In this document: positions 35,024-43,150 of the stretch, piece by piece
Position numbering within the stretch: the stretch's first letter is position 1
Layout of the letters: each line of letters begins with the position of its first letter
DNA from: Pinirhizobacter soli
Lineage (GTDB): Bacteria > Pseudomonadota > Gammaproteobacteria > Xanthomonadales > Rhodanobacteraceae
NCBI RefSeq assembly: GCF_015905305.1
Contig: NZ_JADZLQ010000001.1
Coordinates: 62,001 to 126,000, forward strand
DNA length: 64,000 nucleotides
Direction of reading: 5' to 3'
Program-made: the position numbers and the translations under genes
The notes under the pieces: generated by a model
What the model was told of the DNA's origin: nothing
Seen by the model: the letters and a program-made list of their open reading frames with translations, nothing else
The model's database searches: none

Positions 35024-35602
35024 ATGAGCAAGGATCGTATCTTCGCTGCCGCCAGGGCCATCCTCGACCACGAGGGGATCGAGGGGCTTTCGGTGCGCAA
35101 AGTCGCCACACGCGCCGGCGTCTCGCCCATGGCGATGTATCGGCACTTCGCCGACAAAGACGCCCTCTTGAACGCGCTGATGGATGACGGCCTCGCCGCT
35201 TGGGAGAAGATCGTCCGCGCCATCCGCGCCGAAGATCCGATGAAGTGGCTAGAGACTGCGATCGAGGCATTTCTCGATTTCGCGCTCACCCAACCGCATA
35301 GGTTCGACGCCGCCTTCTTCCTTCCGGCCCCCGAGGCACGGCGCTATCCCGATGACTTCGTGGCGGGCCGTTCTCCGGTCATAGCGATGTTTATGATCAG
35401 GATCGATCAGGCTAAAGCGGACGGGCGCCTCGGCGGCACGCCGGCGATTGATGTCGCGTTGGCGCTCGCGAGCATGGCGCAAGGGCTGGTCTCCATGCAG
35501 CGCGCCAACCGATTTTCCAGCGACAAGCAGTTCCGGGCGCTCTTTCGCGCCCAGCTCCACCATTGTCTTCAATCCTTTTCCGCCTCCGGAAGAACTCAAT
35601 GA
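35024..35602 (+). CDS. TetR-family repressor
   Basis: 192 residues. Helix-turn-helix 'IFAAARAILDHEGIEGLSVRKVATRAGVSPMAMYRHFADKDALL', then a TetR_C-like ligand domain. ATG 35024 is favoured over an in-frame ATG at 34982, which would put the palindrome inside the gene. No ribosome-binding site precedes the ATG, so a leaderless mRNA or control by the hairpin is possible. It overlaps the amidohydrolase gene by ATGA and is probably co-regulated with it and with divergent phoD. Confidence 0.88.
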   Translation: MSKDRIFAAARAILDHEGIEGLSVRKVATRAGVSPMAMYRHFADKDALLNALMDDGLAAWEKIVRAIRAEDPMKWLETAIEAFLDFALTQPHRFDAAFFLPAPEARRYPDDFVAGRSPVIAMFMIRIDQAKADGRLGGTPAIDVALALASMAQGLVSMQRANRFSSDKQFRALFRAQLHHCLQSFSASGRTQ

Positions 35603-36870
35603 GTGCATTCGTAAAAGTCGCGGCCGCGATGCTAGCCGCCATCTTCGCCCTATCGGGGGAAGCCGTTGCCAAGCCGCTCGCTATCGTGAACGCCGAGATC
35701 TATACGTCGCCCAACGCTCCCCAGATACGTGACGGGGTGGTCCTGATGCAGGACGGCAAGATCGTCAAAGTCGGCACCCGGTCTGAAGTTTCCGTCCCCA
35801 AGGCCGCTCACGTGATTGATGCGCACGGCGCTGTCCTCACTGCCGGGTTCTGGAACAGCCACGTTCATATCATGCCCTTGGACCTTATGGGCGCGAAGAC
35901 AGCCAAGGCGGCGACGCTCGAAGGCAGCATCCAGGCGATGCTGACGCGCTGGGGCTTCACCACGGTCTTCGATCTGGCGTCCTCCACCGAAAACACCTTG
36001 GCATTGCGTGAGCGCATTGCGTCCGGAGAGATCCTCGGACCCATGATTCTTACTTGTGGCGATCCGTTCTTTCCCGAAGGCGGTACGCCGATCTACGTGC
36101 GGCAATACCTTGCTGATCACGGCTGGGCCAACGAGGAAGTCTCGACGCCCGAAGCGGCTGCCGATCGTGCCGTTCGACAGCTCGACCGCGGCACAGACGC
36201 GGTGAAGATATTCGCTGGCGCTATCGTGGGTGGCGACATTGGCGTGCTGCCCATGCGCCTGGACATCGCCAAGGCCGTGGTAGCCGAAGCGCATAAGCGT
36301 GGCAAACCTGCTTTCGCGCATCCTTCCAACTATGCCGGCATCAACGTGGCGATCGACTCCGGCGTCGACATCCTGGCTCACACCACGGCGACAGAAGACG
36401 GCAGCCACGATCCTTATGGTTGGACGCCCGAGCTTATCAAGCGCATGCGCGCCCACAACATGGCCTTGACCCCCACCATGACGCTATTCGAGTGGGAGGC
36501 GAAGAAGGTCCACCAGAAGCCGGAGGTCCTGGCGCAGACGATCAAATTGATCACCTCCGAAGTGAAGGATTTTTCCGCCGCCGGCGGCGAAATCCTGTTC
36601 GGCACCGACGTCGGCTACACCGACGCCTACGACACCACTGAGGAATATCGCCTCATGTCGGGCGGCCTCGATTGGCGCCAGATATTAGCCTCGTTGACCA
36701 CCTCGCCAGCCTCTCGCTTTGGCTACGCCGCGCATAAGGGGCGCATCGCTCCGGGCATGGATGCTGATCTCGTGCTTCTCGATGGTGATCCGGCCAAGGA
36801 TCCAACCGCCTTCGCTCGCGTGCGCGACACCATTCGCGGCGGACTGGTGATCTGGGGGAAAGACCGGTGA
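35599..36870 (+). CDS. Exported metal-dependent amidohydrolase
   Basis: 423 residues from ATG 35599 (GGAAG upstream; overlaps the TetR stop by 4 nt). Signal peptide 'VKVAAAMLAAIFALSGEAVA'. Amidohydrolase marks: 'VIDAHGAVLTAGFWNSHVHI' (HxH ligands), 'AVKIFAGAIVGG' (carbamylated-Lys position), 'KPAFAHPSNYAG' and 'DILAHTTAT' (His ligands), 'ILFGTDVGYTD' (catalytic Asp) and 'GRIAPGMDADLVLLDGDP'. Of the imidazolonepropionase/prolidase-like group that hydrolyses cyclic amides or peptides; substrate unknown. Controlled with the upstream TetR gene. Confidence 0.87.
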   Translation: MSAFVKVAAAMLAAIFALSGEAVAKPLAIVNAEIYTSPNAPQIRDGVVLMQDGKIVKVGTRSEVSVPKAAHVIDAHGAVLTAGFWNSHVHIMPLDLMGAKTAKAATLEGSIQAMLTRWGFTTVFDLASSTENTLALRERIASGEILGPMILTCGDPFFPEGGTPIYVRQYLADHGWANEEVSTPEAAADRAVRQLDRGTDAVKIFAGAIVGGDIGVLPMRLDIAKAVVAEAHKRGKPAFAHPSNYAGINVAIDSGVDILAHTTATEDGSHDPYGWTPELIKRMRAHNMALTPTMTLFEWEAKKVHQKPEVLAQTIKLITSEVKDFSAAGGEILFGTDVGYTDAYDTTEEYRLMSGGLDWRQILASLTTSPASRFGYAAHKGRIAPGMDADLVLLDGDPAKDPTAFARVRDTIRGGLVIWGKDR

Positions 36871-38112
36871 TCACCTTTGTTCCGGATGCGTCCGGCGATG
36901 CAGCAAGGCCTCGAAGTCACTGAGGCGACAGACCTCCGATCCCTGCCTCTTGCACGCATCGATGGCTAGCCACTGTATGACGGGTGGTTGCGTACGTGAC
37001 AATGGGGTCAACTGGCGAAGCTGCTCCAACGTCTGTGCCTGGTAGAACGAGCGAACATAGCGCTCGCCGGTAGCCGGATCACGCAGCACCTCCAGCCCGA
37101 AGGCGCCACCGGGCGGTGGATCGTCATATCCATAACCGTCGATTTGGAAGTGCACGCCGAGCAGGCTGGTGAGCGCGGCTATGTTGTTGTCGCTGGCGAC
37201 CATCAAGTTCAGGCGAGGGCCATCGGTGCGGGCAAGCATGGCCAGCACGTGCTGCCCCATCGGACCGGCAATACGGCGGGCCATGTAATCCGGGCGTGCA
37301 TGGATGTCAAACAGCAGTGCATGCAGCCGGGAGATCTCGGCAATCCGTTCGCGCGTGGCCCGCCCCCAGCCGACCTGATCCAGGGGCATGCCTTCGGCGT
37401 ACTGCAGAAGAAACACTTGCGCGGTGCCTGAGGTGATGGCAATGGACCCTTTAATATTCATGCCCCGGTTGTCACCGCTGGGGGTTAGCGATGACGGCGT
37501 TGCGGCGATATCGCAGCCCGTAGCACGGCAATCCAGAATCAATTCCATGGACCGGATCGCGTCACGATAAGGCGCTGTGAGCTTCGCTGGACCTCCGGTC
37601 TGCGCGATCACCTCGCGCACCGCTTCCTTTGCGTCGAAAGGCACAGCGTGAGCCTCTATCGGATGGAACAGCGGGTCCTCGCTACCCAGGGGCTGATGGC
37701 CCACGACAAGATGACAGTTCGGCGCCAAGCCTTCTGCCAGTGCCTGGCCGCTGGCGATCGTGCGTTGTTCGGTGTTGGTCCAGATCGAAACGCTGCCGTC
37801 TGCCGGACAGCCGGTGTTGGGCAATAGCCGGAGCGCGCTGTATCGCTCACGGTCGTAGATCCCCAGCAGACGCATGCCTTCGCGCCCGTGCGGGGTCAGG
37901 ATGCTTGCCGGTGTTTGCCACGTCGGCCATGGCTGACGCGCAAGTTCCATAGCGCCAATCTCACCCACAAGTGGCGCGCGCACACCGTGGCGGAAGAGCA
38001 TGATTACGCGTTCGACACGCCATGTGTCGGGGTAGGGTGGGCTAGCGCTATCTGCTTTAGCTGCAAAAGCCAGGACGCAAGTGGCCAGTAAGCCGGCAAG
38101 GCGATAGGGCAT
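36871..38112 (-). CDS. Histidine acid phosphatase (phytase/glucose-1-phosphatase type)
   Basis: 413 residues from ATG 38112; a TTG at 38130 is in frame. Signal peptide 'MPYRLAGLLATCVLAFAAKA'. The catalytic motif is 'MLFRHGVRAPL' (His nucleophile). The proton-donor motif, normally HD in 'GHDxNIAxL', reads 'ASDNNIAALTSLLG', so the Asp is kept but His is Ser. Cysteine pairs are spread as in periplasmic AppA-like enzymes. It should release phosphate from phytate or sugar phosphates in the periplasm. Its 3' end meets the amidohydrolase gene tail-to-tail. Confidence 0.88.
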   Translation of the reverse strand: MPYRLAGLLATCVLAFAAKADSASPPYPDTWRVERVIMLFRHGVRAPLVGEIGAMELARQPWPTWQTPASILTPHGREGMRLLGIYDRERYSALRLLPNTGCPADGSVSIWTNTEQRTIASGQALAEGLAPNCHLVVGHQPLGSEDPLFHPIEAHAVPFDAKEAVREVIAQTGGPAKLTAPYRDAIRSMELILDCRATGCDIAATPSSLTPSGDNRGMNIKGSIAITSGTAQVFLLQYAEGMPLDQVGWGRATRERIAEISRLHALLFDIHARPDYMARRIAGPMGQHVLAMLARTDGPRLNLMVASDNNIAALTSLLGVHFQIDGYGYDDPPPGGAFGLEVLRDPATGERYVRSFYQAQTLEQLRQLTPLSRTQPPVIQWLAIDACKRQGSEVCRLSDFEALLHRRTHPEQR

Positions 38113-38328
38113 TCGGAGGCTACTCGTCAATTTAGTGAGTCGTTGTTAGCGGTTTCCCCCATTTTGCCAGAGACGATTTGATCATTCGCCCTGGGGGGCG
38201 TACAGCCCTGATAGTAGATTTCACATGATCTATAGTATATAACTATTTGATATATATAAATATAAAGTACGGTCATGCTTGCACGCAAGTCATGCAAGCT
38301 CCTCCATGCTTCTTGGTTGTCAATTCCA
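38113..38328. other. AT-rich intergenic region
   Basis: The segment about 38205-38275 is far richer in A+T than its surroundings and contains an ATAGT/ACTAT palindrome at 38232-38246. It probably holds the promoter of the phosphatase gene and may be a protein-binding, foreign-derived patch. No gene was seen. Confidence 0.4.
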
Positions 38329-38347
38329 TCCACAATGTCTCCACATT
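38329..38347 (+). promoter_or_regulatory. Response-regulator box (TCCACA direct repeat), copy 1
   Basis: TCCACAATGTCTCCACATT has TCCACA repeated with an 11-bp period, one helical turn, as expected for OmpR-family regulators. It precedes the ABC-transporter relic at 38399 and is almost identical to 40690-40708 on the other side of the two-component system. Confidence 0.6.
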
Positions 38348-38398
38348 GCGTCGTCAGGCTGGGTTCGTCGAATACCGACGCTCTGCGCACGGCCCGCC

Positions 38399-38551
38399 AT
38401 GCTGACCATCCAGAATCTCACCAAGGTGTATCCGCCCGACTTCCGCAGGGCGTGGTGGGATTGATCGGTCACAACGGCGCCGGGAAGACTTCGCACTGCA
38501 GTTCCTGGCAGGTCTGTGCTTCTGCCTGGACATCTTGTTGATGCGGGAATG
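38399..38551 (+). pseudogene. Relic of an ABC transporter operon (ATPase start joined to permease-like end)
   Basis: An ATG opens MLTIQNLTKVYP, a normal ABC-ATPase N terminus. After a gap another frame reads 'QGVVGLIGHNGAGKTS', the Walker A region. A third piece, 'LQFLAGLCFCLDILLMRE' followed by TGA 38549-38551, looks like the C terminus of a membrane permease. More than a kilobase of coding sequence must have been lost between these ends. Confidence 0.6.
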
Positions 38552-38589
38552 ATCTTGCCCGCTCCAGTGATCCCCACTAGATTCCGGCG

Positions 38590-40008
38590 ATGGCGTTTTA
38601 CAGGGCGGTACCCTTGAAGCTTTCCATCGGTCATCGGCTGTTTTTGGCTGTCCTGCTGTCCATCATGACGGTGGCGTTGGTCGGCATCGAAACGACGCGC
38701 TGGAAGTTGTTCGACCATCCCTCGGATGTTCCCGCCCGCATCGAATCCGAATCAGTGGCGAAGCTATCTGATGCATTGTCGACGCAATACCGGCAGCATC
38801 ACGATTGGTCGTTCCTGCCGGCCGACTCCGCAAGGCGCAAGACGTGGCTGCGTGAAGAGTTGATGCGCTCGCAGGAAGATGGGGCAGCGAAACCAGGCTG
38901 GCCCACTTTGGGTTACCGGATCGGCTTGCTGGACAAGGACAGGCACTATCTGGCGGGCGCGGTCCCGAACCCGCTCATCATCGCATTTGCGTCGATCGAC
39001 ACATTCGCGCGCCATCTGGTCGTCGATGGCAAGACCGTCGGCTACCTCATTGTTGCCACACCGCAAAATCCCGACGACGAGCTAGCGGTTGCTTTCCTCG
39101 TCGACCAGCAACGGAATCTCTTCATCGTAGCCGCAGTCAGCGTGTTGTTGAGCGCCTTGGTGGCCGCATTGCTGGCCACGCATTTCCGCAAGCCGATCCG
39201 GCAACTCGTCGAAGGCGCGCGGCGGCTCGAGGGCGCGCGCTTCGACACTCGCCTGACCACTCGGCGCAGCGACGAACTGGGCGAGCTGGCCGATACCTTC
39301 AACCATCTCGCGGCGAGACTGGAAGACACCGAGCGATCGCGCCAGCAATGGATTGCTGATACCGCCCACGAACTGCGCACGCCGTTGTCCGTGCTGCGCG
39401 GGCAGGTGGAAGCATTGCAGGACGGCGTCCGATCCTCCACGCCCGAAAACCTCGCGATCATGCTGCGGCAAGTCGGAGCACTGACCAAACTGGTCGACGA
39501 ACTCTACCAACTGGCGCGTGCGGACATCGGGCAACTGTCGTACACCAAGACCTCGAACGACGTGTGGCGCCTTGTCCAGGACCTGCTGGGCGGCTTTGCG
39601 GAGAAATTCCGCGTCGCCGGACTGGCGGTTGCGATGGGTGCATCGCCTGCCTGCTCGACGGTGTACTGCGACGTCGACCGGATACGCCAGGTCGTGACGA
39701 ATCTGCTTGAGAATTGCGTGCGCTACACGGCTGCCCGTGGGCGTATCGAAGTCTACGGCATTGCCGTCGGGGATGAACTGCGTATTGAGATAAGCGATTC
39801 CGCACCGGGTGTTCCCGAGTACGCGCTCGGTCGCCTGGGCGAGCGATTCTTTCGCGTCGAGCCATCGCGAAATCGCCAGCTCGGCGGAACCGGGCTGGGA
39901 CTCGCGCTCAGCAGGCAGATTCTTGACGCGCATGAGGGCCGCCTGGAATTCGGCCCGTCACCCTTGGGCGGTCTGCGAGTGACCGTCGTGTTGAAGCTGG
40001 CAGGCTAA
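38590..40008 (+). CDS. Sensor histidine kinase, BaeS-like
   Basis: 472 residues (a TTG at 38614, giving the usual 'KLSIGHRLFLAVLL', is an alternative start). Two membrane helices (about 14-35 and 178-200) flank a periplasmic sensor domain of about 140 residues. HAMP follows ('HFRKPIRQLVEGARRLEGARFDTRL'), then the H box 'DTAHELRTPLSVLRGQ' (about H260), N box 'NLLENCVRYT' and G box 'GGTGLGLALSRQI'. It should phosphorylate the regulator encoded 1 bp downstream. BaeS-type kinases sense envelope damage or toxic compounds; the real signal is unknown. Confidence 0.92.
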   Translation: MAFYRAVPLKLSIGHRLFLAVLLSIMTVALVGIETTRWKLFDHPSDVPARIESESVAKLSDALSTQYRQHHDWSFLPADSARRKTWLREELMRSQEDGAAKPGWPTLGYRIGLLDKDRHYLAGAVPNPLIIAFASIDTFARHLVVDGKTVGYLIVATPQNPDDELAVAFLVDQQRNLFIVAAVSVLLSALVAALLATHFRKPIRQLVEGARRLEGARFDTRLTTRRSDELGELADTFNHLAARLEDTERSRQQWIADTAHELRTPLSVLRGQVEALQDGVRSSTPENLAIMLRQVGALTKLVDELYQLARADIGQLSYTKTSNDVWRLVQDLLGGFAEKFRVAGLAVAMGASPACSTVYCDVDRIRQVVTNLLENCVRYTAARGRIEVYGIAVGDELRIEISDSAPGVPEYALGRLGERFFRVEPSRNRQLGGTGLGLALSRQILDAHEGRLEFGPSPLGGLRVTVVLKLAG

Positions 40009-40009
40009 G

Positions 40010-40675
40010 ATGACGGCTACGATCCTCATCGTCGAAGACGAAAGCGATCTGTCGGCCATCATCGCCGACTACGTCACCGCGGCAGGCTACGAAGTCGACG
40101 TGATCACCGATGGCCGCGCCGCACTGACAAGGGTGAAACACCGTTCGCCGGATCTGATCGTACTGGACATCATGCTGCCGGGTCTGGATGGACTCTCGCT
40201 GTGCAAGGAGGTGCGCACGTTTTCCGACGTGCCCATCATCATGGTGACCGCCAGGGTCGAGGAGATCGATCGGTTGCTTGGGCTGGAGACTGGCGCCGAC
40301 GACTATCTCTGCAAGCCGTTCAGTCCACGCGAACTGGTTGCACGCATCAGGGCGATTCTCCGTCGGCAGCGCAAGCCTGACGATGACATGCGGCTCTTCA
40401 ACATCGATGAGCCAACGCGCACGGTCCGAATCCGCTCGCAGGCGCTGGACCTGACACCGACGGAATACAGTCTGTTCACCGCCATGGCAAAGCGGCCGGG
40501 CACCATCCACTCGCGCGCGCAATTGCTGGATTTCGCGAGCCGCGACAACCTCGACGTCACCGACCGGGCGATCGACAGCCATATCAAGAACCTTCGCCGA
40601 AAGCTCTCGGTGCTGCTACCGGACGTCGAGATTATCCATTCTGTTTACGGCCTGGGCTATCGCGTCGAACTGTAG
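40010..40675 (+). CDS. OmpR-family response regulator, BaeR-like
   Basis: 221 residues. Receiver domain 'ILIVEDESDLSAIIADYVTAAGYEVD' with the phosphorylated Asp in 'LIVLDIMLPG' (about D53) and Lys in 'YLCKPFSPRELVARI'; C-terminal winged helix 'LDLTPTEYSLFTAMAKRPGTIHSRAQLLD...VTDRAIDSHIKNLRRKL'. One base separates it from the kinase stop. Near-identical TCCACA direct-repeat boxes at 38329 and 40690, on both sides of this pair, are the natural candidates for its binding sites. Confidence 0.93.
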   Translation: MTATILIVEDESDLSAIIADYVTAAGYEVDVITDGRAALTRVKHRSPDLIVLDIMLPGLDGLSLCKEVRTFSDVPIIMVTARVEEIDRLLGLETGADDYLCKPFSPRELVARIRAILRRQRKPDDDMRLFNIDEPTRTVRIRSQALDLTPTEYSLFTAMAKRPGTIHSRAQLLDFASRDNLDVTDRAIDSHIKNLRRKLSVLLPDVEIIHSVYGLGYRVEL

Positions 40676-40689
40676 CGCGGCGTAGGCCA

Positions 40690-40708
40690 TCCACAATGGC
40701 TCCACATT
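40690..40708 (+). promoter_or_regulatory. Response-regulator box (TCCACA direct repeat), copy 2
   Basis: TCCACAATGGCTCCACATT differs from copy 1 by one base and has the same 11-bp period. It lies 60 bp before the S41 peptidase gene and just after the response-regulator stop, so that gene is a probable target. Confidence 0.6.
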
Positions 40709-40768
40709 TTCCCGCCACGCTGGATTTGTCAGTTACCGACGAATGCTTCCAACCGGCGAGGATGTGCA

Positions 40769-41872
40769 ATGAACAGAACAAGAAAGACGATGACGATCCG
40801 CATCGCTGCCGTGACCGGAGTTGGGGCGCTGTGCGTGCTGGGGTTCGTATTGTTCGGAATGCCCCGCCTCGGTCCACCGGGGCCGCCGCAAAAGGACATG
40901 ACGGTGGACAAGGCCACGCGGAACGAAGTGATCGAAGCCGCGATCGCGAACCTCGACAAATACTATGTTTTTCCCGAGAAAGCCCAGGCCATGGAAAAGC
41001 AGCTGCGCGCGAAGTCACAGCATGGCGACTTCGATTCCGTGACCGGCGCCGAAAAGATGGCCGAGACCTTGACCGATGTCCTGCAGTACGAGAGTCACGA
41101 CAAGCACCTGGAGGTTCGCTACTTCGAAAAGACCGTTCCCGAACTGCCACCTGGTCAGGACCAATCGGAAGAAGAAAAGGCCGAAGAGCTGGCTCACCAG
41201 ACGCGCCTGAACTTCGGCGTCGAGACAGTCGGCCGCCTGCAGTTCAACATCGGCTATATCGACCTGCACGCCTTTGGGCGACCGCAGCAAGCGGCAGGGC
41301 GGATTGCCGCAGCGATGGCCCTGCTTGCCGATACCAAGGCACTGATCATCGATCTTCGTCAGTGCGGCGGCGGCGATCCGGACACCGTGATGCTGCTGGC
41401 GAGCTATCTGTACGACAAGCCCACGCACTTGAACGACATCTACTGGCGCGATGAAAAGCGGACCGAAGAGCGGTGGACCGCTGGCGATGTACCTGGCAAA
41501 AAGTACGGTGAAGCGCGCAAGGTGTATCTGTTGACCAGCGAAGACACGTTTTCTGCGGGCGAAGACTTTGCCTATGCGCTGAAGAACAACGGGCGCGCTA
41601 CGCTTGTCGGTGAGACCACGGGCGGCGGCGCACACCCGGGAAATCCACGTCGCTTGAGCGCGCACTTCATGATGTTCGTGCCCAATGGCCGTTCTATCAA
41701 CCCGGTCACACACACCGATTGGGAGGGCGTTGGCGTGGTGCCGGATGTGAAGACATCGGCAAAGAATGCACTCGACGTTGCTCAAGTTGCCATCTTGGAA
41801 GAGCGTCTCGCCGCCGAGCCCGATCCCGTCAAGAAGGGCGATTTGCAGAGGCGGATTGGCGAATTGAAATAA
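40769..41872 (+). CDS. Exported S41-family (IRBP/C-terminal processing type) protease-like protein
   Basis: 367 residues. A membrane anchor or signal sits at 'IAAVTGVGALCVLGFVLFG'. Residues ~47-115 are an S41 N-terminal helical domain ('VIEAAIANLDKYYVFPEKA'). The catalytic domain has 'ALIIDLRQCGGGDPDTVMLLASYL', the nucleophile in 'TSEDTFSAGEDFAYAL' (about S261) and 'VGETTGGGAHPG'. No PDZ domain is apparent, as in the IRBP-like branch. Probably a periplasmic protease or peptide-binding protein under the BaeSR-like pair, through the box at 40690. Confidence 0.85.
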   Translation: MNRTRKTMTIRIAAVTGVGALCVLGFVLFGMPRLGPPGPPQKDMTVDKATRNEVIEAAIANLDKYYVFPEKAQAMEKQLRAKSQHGDFDSVTGAEKMAETLTDVLQYESHDKHLEVRYFEKTVPELPPGQDQSEEEKAEELAHQTRLNFGVETVGRLQFNIGYIDLHAFGRPQQAAGRIAAAMALLADTKALIIDLRQCGGGDPDTVMLLASYLYDKPTHLNDIYWRDEKRTEERWTAGDVPGKKYGEARKVYLLTSEDTFSAGEDFAYALKNNGRATLVGETTGGGAHPGNPRRLSAHFMMFVPNGRSINPVTHTDWEGVGVVPDVKTSAKNALDVAQVAILEERLAAEPDPVKKGDLQRRIGELK

Positions 41873-41910
41873 AGGCGTTGGCTCTTCCAATGGGCAGAAG
41901 GCTAAGTGTG

Positions 41911-41980
41911 CGACAAAGGCGTATAGCAAAAATGTCGTGAAAATGTGACTTTTTGTCGCTTGTGTCGTATATTCGCGACA
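41911..41980 (+). promoter_or_regulatory. Promoter with TGTCG/CGACA operator array, possible leaderless start
   Basis: Five copies of the pentamer TGTCG or its complement occur in 70 bp (41911, 41933, 41954, 41963, 41976). The last two form an inverted repeat around a -10-like TATATT (41969-41974). A TGACTT at 41946 lies 17 bp upstream as a -35. Transcription would start at or next to the ATG at 41980, and there is no ribosome-binding site, so the mRNA may be leaderless. The XRE product is the likely binder. Confidence 0.5.
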
Positions 41981-42402
41981 TGAGCACCTCTACGGACACC
42001 CCTCGCTTGACCGCCGACTTTGGGCAAATGCTCCGATCGGAGCGTAGAAAGCTGGGGCTCACCCAAGCGCAACTGGCAGCCAGGGCAGGGATAGGACGCC
42101 AGAAGCTCATTGAAGTGGAGCAGGGCAAACCAGGGGTTGCGTTTGCCACGTATGCTGCTGCGATGAGTGCACTGGGAGTGGAATTCTCCGTTAAGCCGCG
42201 GCTTGTCAGGATCGGTGACTTTCCGCAGCTGGAGCTGGTCGCGTGGAATCGCAAAAAAGAAGACACGATTCCCGAGAGGGATGCTCTTTCGCTGTATGAG
42301 CGCAGCTGGGACATGGTCGATTGCTCAGCCATGACACCGGATGAAGCCGCTTTCCTGGACAAGTTGGTCCACACGTATGGAAACGGAGTGCTTCATGTTT
42401 AG
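41980..42402 (+). CDS. XRE-family regulator, antitoxin-like partner of AbiEii gene
   Basis: 140 residues. Helix-turn-helix 'FGQMLRSERRKLGLTQAQLAARAGIGRQKLIEVEQGKPGVAFATYAAAMSALGVEF'. The C-terminal ~65 residues are not a known sensor domain. The stop overlaps the start of the nucleotidyltransferase gene by 8 nt. A small XRE protein coupled to an AbiEii-type gene is a recognised toxin-antitoxin-like arrangement, so it probably represses the pair and may counter the toxin. Confidence 0.85.
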   Translation: MSTSTDTPRLTADFGQMLRSERRKLGLTQAQLAARAGIGRQKLIEVEQGKPGVAFATYAAAMSALGVEFSVKPRLVRIGDFPQLELVAWNRKKEDTIPERDALSLYERSWDMVDCSAMTPDEAAFLDKLVHTYGNGVLHV

Positions 42403-43096
42403 CCGTTTGCATCACCAGCAGATACACAAGGTGCTTTCATCACTCAATTCAGCTTTATTGAGTGAAGCGAAATGCTATTTCGGAGGCGGAACTGCTATCG
42501 CGCTCCTTCTGGGTGAGTACCGCGAATCCGTAGATATCGATTTCCTGTGTTCCGACAGGGATGGATATCGGTTGCTCCGAAACGCCCTGGCGCCGCCGAA
42601 ACTTGGAAAAGTGGTTACGACGAGTGTCACCTACCTTCGAGAAGTACGCATGCAGAGGGATAAGGTGTCGACGCTATTGGACGTCGAGGGCGCCAAGATT
42701 CGGCTTGAATTCGTGCTGGAAGGACGAATAGAGATTTCTGGCGAGGACAACGCGGCTTTGGGAGTTCCGGTCCTCAGCCGGTCCGACATGTATGCGGAGA
42801 AATTGCTGGCCAACGCGGATCGTGGCTTGGATCGTTCCGCGGCAGCCCGCGACATGATCGATCTTGCAATGATGATCGACGCGTGGGGCCCGATCCCACA
42901 GGTTTCCGTCGACAAGGTAGACGCCGTGTACGGTGAATCGATATATCGAAGCTTCGACCAGGTACTGGGCACGCTGCAGATCGGAGACTACCTCTCAGAG
43001 TGCCTCAAGGCCATGAAGATGGGCGAACAGACCGGGCCGCACATACTCAAGGTGCTGGAGAACAACAAGCCGAAACGGGCTAAAAGGCGGATTTAG
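42395..43096 (+). CDS. AbiEii/AbiGii-type nucleotidyltransferase toxin-like protein
   Basis: 233 residues from ATG 42395 with GGAG 9 nt upstream. The nucleotidyltransferase core 'CYFGGGTAIALLLGEYRESVDIDFLCSDRDG' has the GG and DxD-like metal-binding residues. Later motifs 'VLSRSDMYAEKLLANADRGLDRSAAARDMIDLAMM' (K and D) fit AbiEii/MenT-like proteins, which modify tRNA or other targets with nucleotides. It is coupled to the XRE gene. The stop lies 21 bp from the dif-like attL, so the pair forms the chromosomal edge of the integration site. Confidence 0.85.
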   Translation: MFSRLHHQQIHKVLSSLNSALLSEAKCYFGGGTAIALLLGEYRESVDIDFLCSDRDGYRLLRNALAPPKLGKVVTTSVTYLREVRMQRDKVSTLLDVEGAKIRLEFVLEGRIEISGEDNAALGVPVLSRSDMYAEKLLANADRGLDRSAAARDMIDLAMMIDAWGPIPQVSVDKVDAVYGESIYRSFDQVLGTLQIGDYLSECLKAMKMGEQTGPHILKVLENNKPKRAKRRI

Positions 43097-43117
43097 GGCC
43101 TAGTGGCTCGTTACCAT

Positions 43118-43145
43118 ACTTCGCATAATGTATACTTTCGCTGAC
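43118..43145 (+). repeat. attL: dif-like site with diverged XerD arm
   Basis: XerC arm ACTTCGCATAA (43118-43128) and central region TGTATA (43129-43134) are identical to the site at 44584. The XerD arm, CTTTCGCTGAC (43135-43145), is unrelated to the consensus. This is the pattern left when an element with a degenerate XerD arm integrates at dif by XerC-mediated exchange. Confidence 0.8.
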
Positions 43146-43150
43146 TCCGC

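Noticed and set aside
38281-38541. 88-codon plus-strand frame containing GHNGAGKTS
   Set aside because: Only the Walker A part is meaningful; it is one fragment of the ABC relic and not an intact gene.
43118-43145. Second functional dif site
   Set aside because: The XerC arm and centre are perfect but the XerD arm is unrelated to the consensus, so it is read as the attL left by integration.
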